Shown here one piece after another: positions 61,316 to 64,000 of a stretch of 64,000 nucleotides of DNA. The notes beneath the pieces are model-generated. The model searched no databases, was not told the origin of the DNA, and worked only from the letters and a program-made list of their open reading frames with translations. Origin of the DNA: Salipiger bermudensis (lineage in GTDB: Bacteria; Pseudomonadota; Alphaproteobacteria; Rhodobacterales; Rhodobacteraceae); NCBI RefSeq assembly GCF_019801965.1, contig NZ_JAHVIA010000003.1, positions 124,001 to 188,000 on the forward strand. Reading direction: 5' to 3'. Positions within the stretch are counted from its first letter, which is position 1; the number at the start of each line of letters is the position of its first letter. The position numbers and the translations under genes are program-made.

Positions 61316-61714
61316 ATGACGCCAACCGTCCAGTCTCTCGACCATCTCGTCCTCACCGTGGCGGATCTCGACGCCACGCTGGCCTTCTATACCGAGGTGC
61401 TCGGCATGCGGGCCGAGCGCTTCCGCCCCGCCGACGGCTCGCAGAGATGGGCGCTGCGCTTCGGCAGCCAGAAGATCAATCTGCACGAGGCCGGGGCCGA
61501 GTTCCTGCCCAAAGCCCGGCAGCCCACGGCGGGCTCGGCCGATCTCTGCTTTCTGACCGAGACGCCTCTGGCGGACTGGCAGGCCCATCTTCGGGCCCGG
61601 AACATCCCCGTCGAGGACGGCCCGGTGCGGCGCAACGGCACCGAGGGGCCGATCCTGTCGCTCTATCTCCGCGATCCGGACGGCGCCCTCATCGAGCTGT
61701 CGAACCGGCTCTGA
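61316..61714 (+). CDS. VOC family protein
   Basis: A 132-residue glyoxalase/bleomycin-resistance-fold protein. Pattern: LDHLVLTVADLDATLAFYTEVLGM with the metal-ligand His10, then FGSQKINLHEAG, SADLCFLTE, and SLYLRDPDGALIELSNRL with the closing Glu. Members bind metal and act on small molecules, but the substrate cannot be assigned. The ATG at 61316 is preferred because it opens directly into the fold. Confidence 0.9.
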   Translation: MTPTVQSLDHLVLTVADLDATLAFYTEVLGMRAERFRPADGSQRWALRFGSQKINLHEAGAEFLPKARQPTAGSADLCFLTETPLADWQAHLRARNIPVEDGPVRRNGTEGPILSLYLRDPDGALIELSNRL

Positions 61715-61750
61715 AAAGAAAAGCGCGCCGCGGGAGGCCCCGCGACGCGC
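61713..61750 (-). terminator. rho-independent terminator of the OmpA-type gene
   Basis: Imperfect stem at 61723-61750 pairing GCGCGCCGCGGG with CCCCGCGACGCGC. On the minus strand it is followed by TTTTCTTTTC, reaching the VOC stop codon. It lies 24 bases after the OmpA-type stop. Confidence 0.7.
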
Positions 61751-61774
61751 CGATCTCAGCCAGGCAACGCCGGA

Positions 61775-62440
61775 TCAGGCGTTGGGCAGGATGACGATCT
61801 CGACCCGGCGGTTCTGCGCCTTGCCCTCGGGCGTCAGGTTGGACGCGATGGGCGCCGCTTCGCCGCGGCCGATGACCGAGATGCGGCTCGACGGCACGCC
61901 GCTCGAGACCAGCACGTTGGCCACGCTTTGGGCGCGGCGCTGCGAGAGGCCCTGGTTGTAGCCTGCATCGCCGTCGCTGTCGGTGTGGCCCACGACCTGC
62001 ACGCTGGTGTTCGGGTAGTCGAGCAGCGAGCGGCCCACGGTGCGGATGTCGGCCTGCAGGTCGGTGCGCAGCGTGTCGCTGTCGAAGCCGAACAGGATGT
62101 CCTGCGGCATGGTCACGATCAGGCGGTCGCCGGTGTTGCGGATGCCGACATCGTTGCCGAGCTGCTGGCGCAGTTCCGCTTCCTGCTTGTCGAGCTGGTT
62201 GCCGATAACGCCGCCGGCGATGGCGCCCGCAGCCGCCCCGACCAAGGTGTTCTTGACGGCATCGTCATTGTTGCCACCGATGATGCGGCCCGCGGCAGCG
62301 CCGCCGAGCGCGCCGAGAAGGACGCCCTGGTTGGTGTTCCGGTTGGGGTTGTTCTCGTCGAACATCTGGCCTTCGGAACAGGCGCTCAGCCCCATCACGG
62401 CGGCGAGGGAAAGAAGAATGGACGTCTTGGCCCGGATCAT
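61775..62440 (-). CDS. OmpA family lipoprotein (YiaD-like)
   Basis: A 221-residue outer-membrane lipoprotein. MIRAKTSILLSLAAVMGLSAC is a lipoprotein signal with Cys21. Two glycine-zipper segments follow at about 38-55 (GVLLGALGGAAAGRIIGG) and 63-80 (VGAAAGAIAGGVIGN). The C-terminal OmpA domain binds peptidoglycan: ILFGFDSDTLRTD, VVGHTDSDGDAGYNQGLSQRRA and the NRRVEIVI end. The start at 62440 is chosen for the signal sequence. It tethers the outer membrane to the wall and has its own terminator. Confidence 0.95.
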   Translation of the reverse strand: MIRAKTSILLSLAAVMGLSACSEGQMFDENNPNRNTNQGVLLGALGGAAAGRIIGGNNDDAVKNTLVGAAAGAIAGGVIGNQLDKQEAELRQQLGNDVGIRNTGDRLIVTMPQDILFGFDSDTLRTDLQADIRTVGRSLLDYPNTSVQVVGHTDSDGDAGYNQGLSQRRAQSVANVLVSSGVPSSRISVIGRGEAAPIASNLTPEGKAQNRRVEIVILPNA

Positions 62441-62592
62441 GGTGTGCCTCTTGATCGTTATGGCCCCCACGTCGCGGGGGCGCTCCTCCTGAATTATAGA
62501 GCGACCATGCAACGGACCAACAGCGCTGTCACGGGGGTGTCGGCGGGTCTTCGCCCATTCCGCGCCTCACTTCACGGTGATGCAACCGCCTG

Positions 62593-63429
62593 TCACGCCT
62601 CAAGACGGGCCGCCTCCCATGCGAGGATGGCGCGTTTGACCGGCAGGCCCCAGTGATAGCCGCCAAGCCCGCCGGACTTGCGAAGCGCCCGGTGGCAGGG
62701 GATCAGCAGCGAGATCGGGTTGCGTCCGACCGCCGTACCCACCGCGCGCACCGCCTTCGGGCTGCCGACCGCCTGCGCGATCTCGGAATAGGTGGTGACA
62801 TGGCCCGAGGGCACCCGCATCAGGGCCTCCCAGACCTTGATCTGGAACGGCGCGCCCATGAGGAAAAGCGGCACCTCGCCGCCGCCCTGCCCGAACGCCG
62901 CCGCGACCCAGGGCTCCAGCGCCGCCACATCCTCGACATAGGCCGCCTCCGGCCAGCGGCCGCGCAGGTCGGCCATGGTGGCGTCGTCGCCGGCCTCGGA
63001 GGCGAAGCCGATGCCGCAGAGGCCCCTGTCGGTGCCCATCACCAGCGCCCGGCCGAAGGGGCTGTCGAACCAGCCCCAGCGGATCGTCAGCCCCTCGCCG
63101 CCGCGCCCGTATGCGCCGGGGCTCATCGCCTCCCAGCGCAGGAACAGGTCGTGCAACCGTCCGCCACCCGAGAGCCCGGTGGCATGCGCCGTCTCGAGCG
63201 TGGTGAAGCGCTCGGAGAGCAGCGCCTTGGCGTGGCCGAGCGTCAGGTATTGCTGGAAACGCTTGGGCGAGACCCCGGCCCAGCGCGAGAACAGGCGCTG
63301 GAAATGCGCCGGGCTCATGCCCATGCCCGCCGCCAGCTCCTCGAGCGTGGCCTGCGGCCCCGCCGCGTCGACCAACTCGATGGCGCGGCGCATGACCTCG
63401 TAGTGATACCCTTGCGACATCTCCGACAT
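62593..63429 (-). CDS. AraC-type regulator fused to O6-alkylguanine-DNA alkyltransferase (Ada-like)
   Basis: A 278-residue fusion. Residues about 10-105 form an AraC-type helix-turn-helix: TLEELAAGMGMSPAHFQRLFSRWAGVSPKRF. Residues 115-278 form the methyltransferase: MRVPSGHVTTYSEIAQAVGSPKAVRAVGTA and Cys245 in IPCHRALRKSGGLGGYHWG, which accepts the alkyl group. The N-terminal zinc domain of Escherichia coli Ada, which senses methylphosphotriesters, is absent. GGAG lies seven bases before the ATG at 63429. Confidence 0.94.
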   Translation of the reverse strand: MSEMSQGYHYEVMRRAIELVDAAGPQATLEELAAGMGMSPAHFQRLFSRWAGVSPKRFQQYLTLGHAKALLSERFTTLETAHATGLSGGGRLHDLFLRWEAMSPGAYGRGGEGLTIRWGWFDSPFGRALVMGTDRGLCGIGFASEAGDDATMADLRGRWPEAAYVEDVAALEPWVAAAFGQGGGEVPLFLMGAPFQIKVWEALMRVPSGHVTTYSEIAQAVGSPKAVRAVGTAVGRNPISLLIPCHRALRKSGGLGGYHWGLPVKRAILAWEAARLEA

Positions 63430-63479
63430 GACCCGGCTCCCATATTGCCGGCCAAGGCTACGCCGCGACGCGCGGCTGT

Positions 63480-63516
63480 GCGACCCGGTTCCTGCGCTTT
63501 CAGGAGACCGGGTCGC
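63480..63516. repeat. interrupted hairpin GCGACCCGG ... CCGGGTCGC
   Basis: Outer nine-base stem plus inner CCTG/CAGG and a six-base loop. It lies between the stop of the right-edge gene and the start of the AraC-MGMT gene, both on the minus strand. It may end the right-edge transcript, but no T run follows. Confidence 0.45.
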
Positions 63517-63549
63517 GACCGGGATGGGAGGCCCCGGTATCTGCGAGTG

Positions 63550-64000
63550 TCAGTACTCGTCGGAGGTCAGCACCTCGGCGTCATCGCCCACGTTGGCCAC
63601 CTTCTCGAGCGTGTTGATCGAGACATGCGGCCAGCCGATCAGGCCCGGAATGCCGTCGCGGCGGGGGAAGAAATCGAGCATGACCACCTGCAGATACTGC
63701 ATCACCAGCTTGGGCTCGTCGCCGACGCCCGGCTCGTCGAGCTCCATGATCCAGAAGGTCGATTTCATCGAGGTGGCGTTGGCGTGCTTGACGATAAACG
63801 GAATGTTAAGGATTCCGGCCGCCTCGGTGGCGCTGGTTGTCATGTCGAGCCGGGTGGTCTTCTTCACCTTGTCGGGCGCCGGCTGTGCGCCGCGCAGCAG
63901 CTCTTCGGGATGCACCGGGTTGAAGCCCGGAAAGCCCGGTGTCCCCGCGGGGACGGTTCCGAAGAACGGATTGTCGTGGAAATGCTTGTAGGGCCCGAGA
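63550..64000 (-). CDS. unrecognised protein, C-terminal part (partial at right edge)
   Basis: The last 150 residues of a protein whose start lies beyond the right edge. The frame is open across the boundary, with YKHFHDNPFFG near the edge and GFPGFNPVHPEELLRGAQP following. A GTG at 63915 could start a 121-residue form, but the upstream residues look coding. The end includes STFWIMELDEPG, LQVVMLDFFPRRDGIPGLIGWPHVSIN and an acidic terminus. I recognise no family. There are no membrane segments or cysteines in the visible part. Confidence 0.7.
   Translation of the reverse strand, partial: LGPYKHFHDNPFFGTVPAGTPGFPGFNPVHPEELLRGAQPAPDKVKKTTRLDMTTSATEAAGILNIPFIVKHANATSMKSTFWIMELDEPGVGDEPKLVMQYLQVVMLDFFPRRDGIPGLIGWPHVSINTLEKVANVGDDAEVLTSDEY

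Overview
This window is chromosomal DNA from a GC-rich alphaproteobacterium, most likely a roseobacter-type Rhodobacteraceae. The evidence is the gene content: a MoxR/DUF58/BatA-type operon, DUF1285, DUF1467, DUF2794 and DUF6455 proteins, a three-subunit glycolate oxidase, methylmalonyl-CoA epimerase, and an RNase D-lptC-lptA-lptB-hpf-ptsN row. Overlapping ATGA/TTGA/GTGA junctions are frequent. I see no insertion sequence, prophage, CRISPR array or rRNA. There is one tRNA, tRNA-Leu(CAG).

Left part (1-15 kb): an acyltransferase-3 membrane protein cut by the window edge, DUF1285, a five-cistron-type MoxR/DUF58/BatA cell-envelope operon of which four genes are present, an NlpC/P60 hydrolase with an M17 aminopeptidase, a beta carbonic anhydrase, two small divergent proteins sharing a relaxase-tail-like domain, and asd. 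Next (15-25 kb): a FlaA1/CapD-type nucleotide-sugar dehydratase, a LOG-family protein, a threonine-dehydratase-like enzyme, and the cobalamin lower-ligand genes cobS-cobT-cobU (minus) facing cobC-cobD (plus). The cobD reading frame has lost its natural stop and runs antisense through a response-regulator gene.

Middle (25-45 kb): nitroreductase, EI24 and DUF167 genes, an M48 lipoprotein protease, three tandem DUF6455 cysteine-motif proteins with a phosphotransferase gene behind an FNR-type box, an NDUFA9-like protein, the tRNA, a HemJ/CopD-like membrane protein, glcD-glcE-(membrane protein)-glcF, two tandem secreted trypsin-like proteases, hsp20 with a likely heat-shock promoter and a ROSE-type RNA thermometer, lon with a similar promoter, an Old Yellow Enzyme, and small envelope proteins.

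Right part (44-64 kb): a probable sulfated surface-polysaccharide locus. It has an ABC-2 permease, cysQ (removes the PAP released by sulfotransferases), a GT2, galU, galE, a GT4, another GT2-like enzyme, a core-2/I-branching GT with DUF5928, and a two-domain sulfotransferase. It is followed by ptsN, hpf, lptB, lptA, lptC and RNase D on the minus strand, then a long, AT-richer control region before an ExoY-type initiating sugar-phosphate transferase. The window ends with a HTD2/MaoC-type hydratase, a VOC protein, an OmpA lipoprotein, an AraC-MGMT fusion and an unrecognised protein cut by the right edge.
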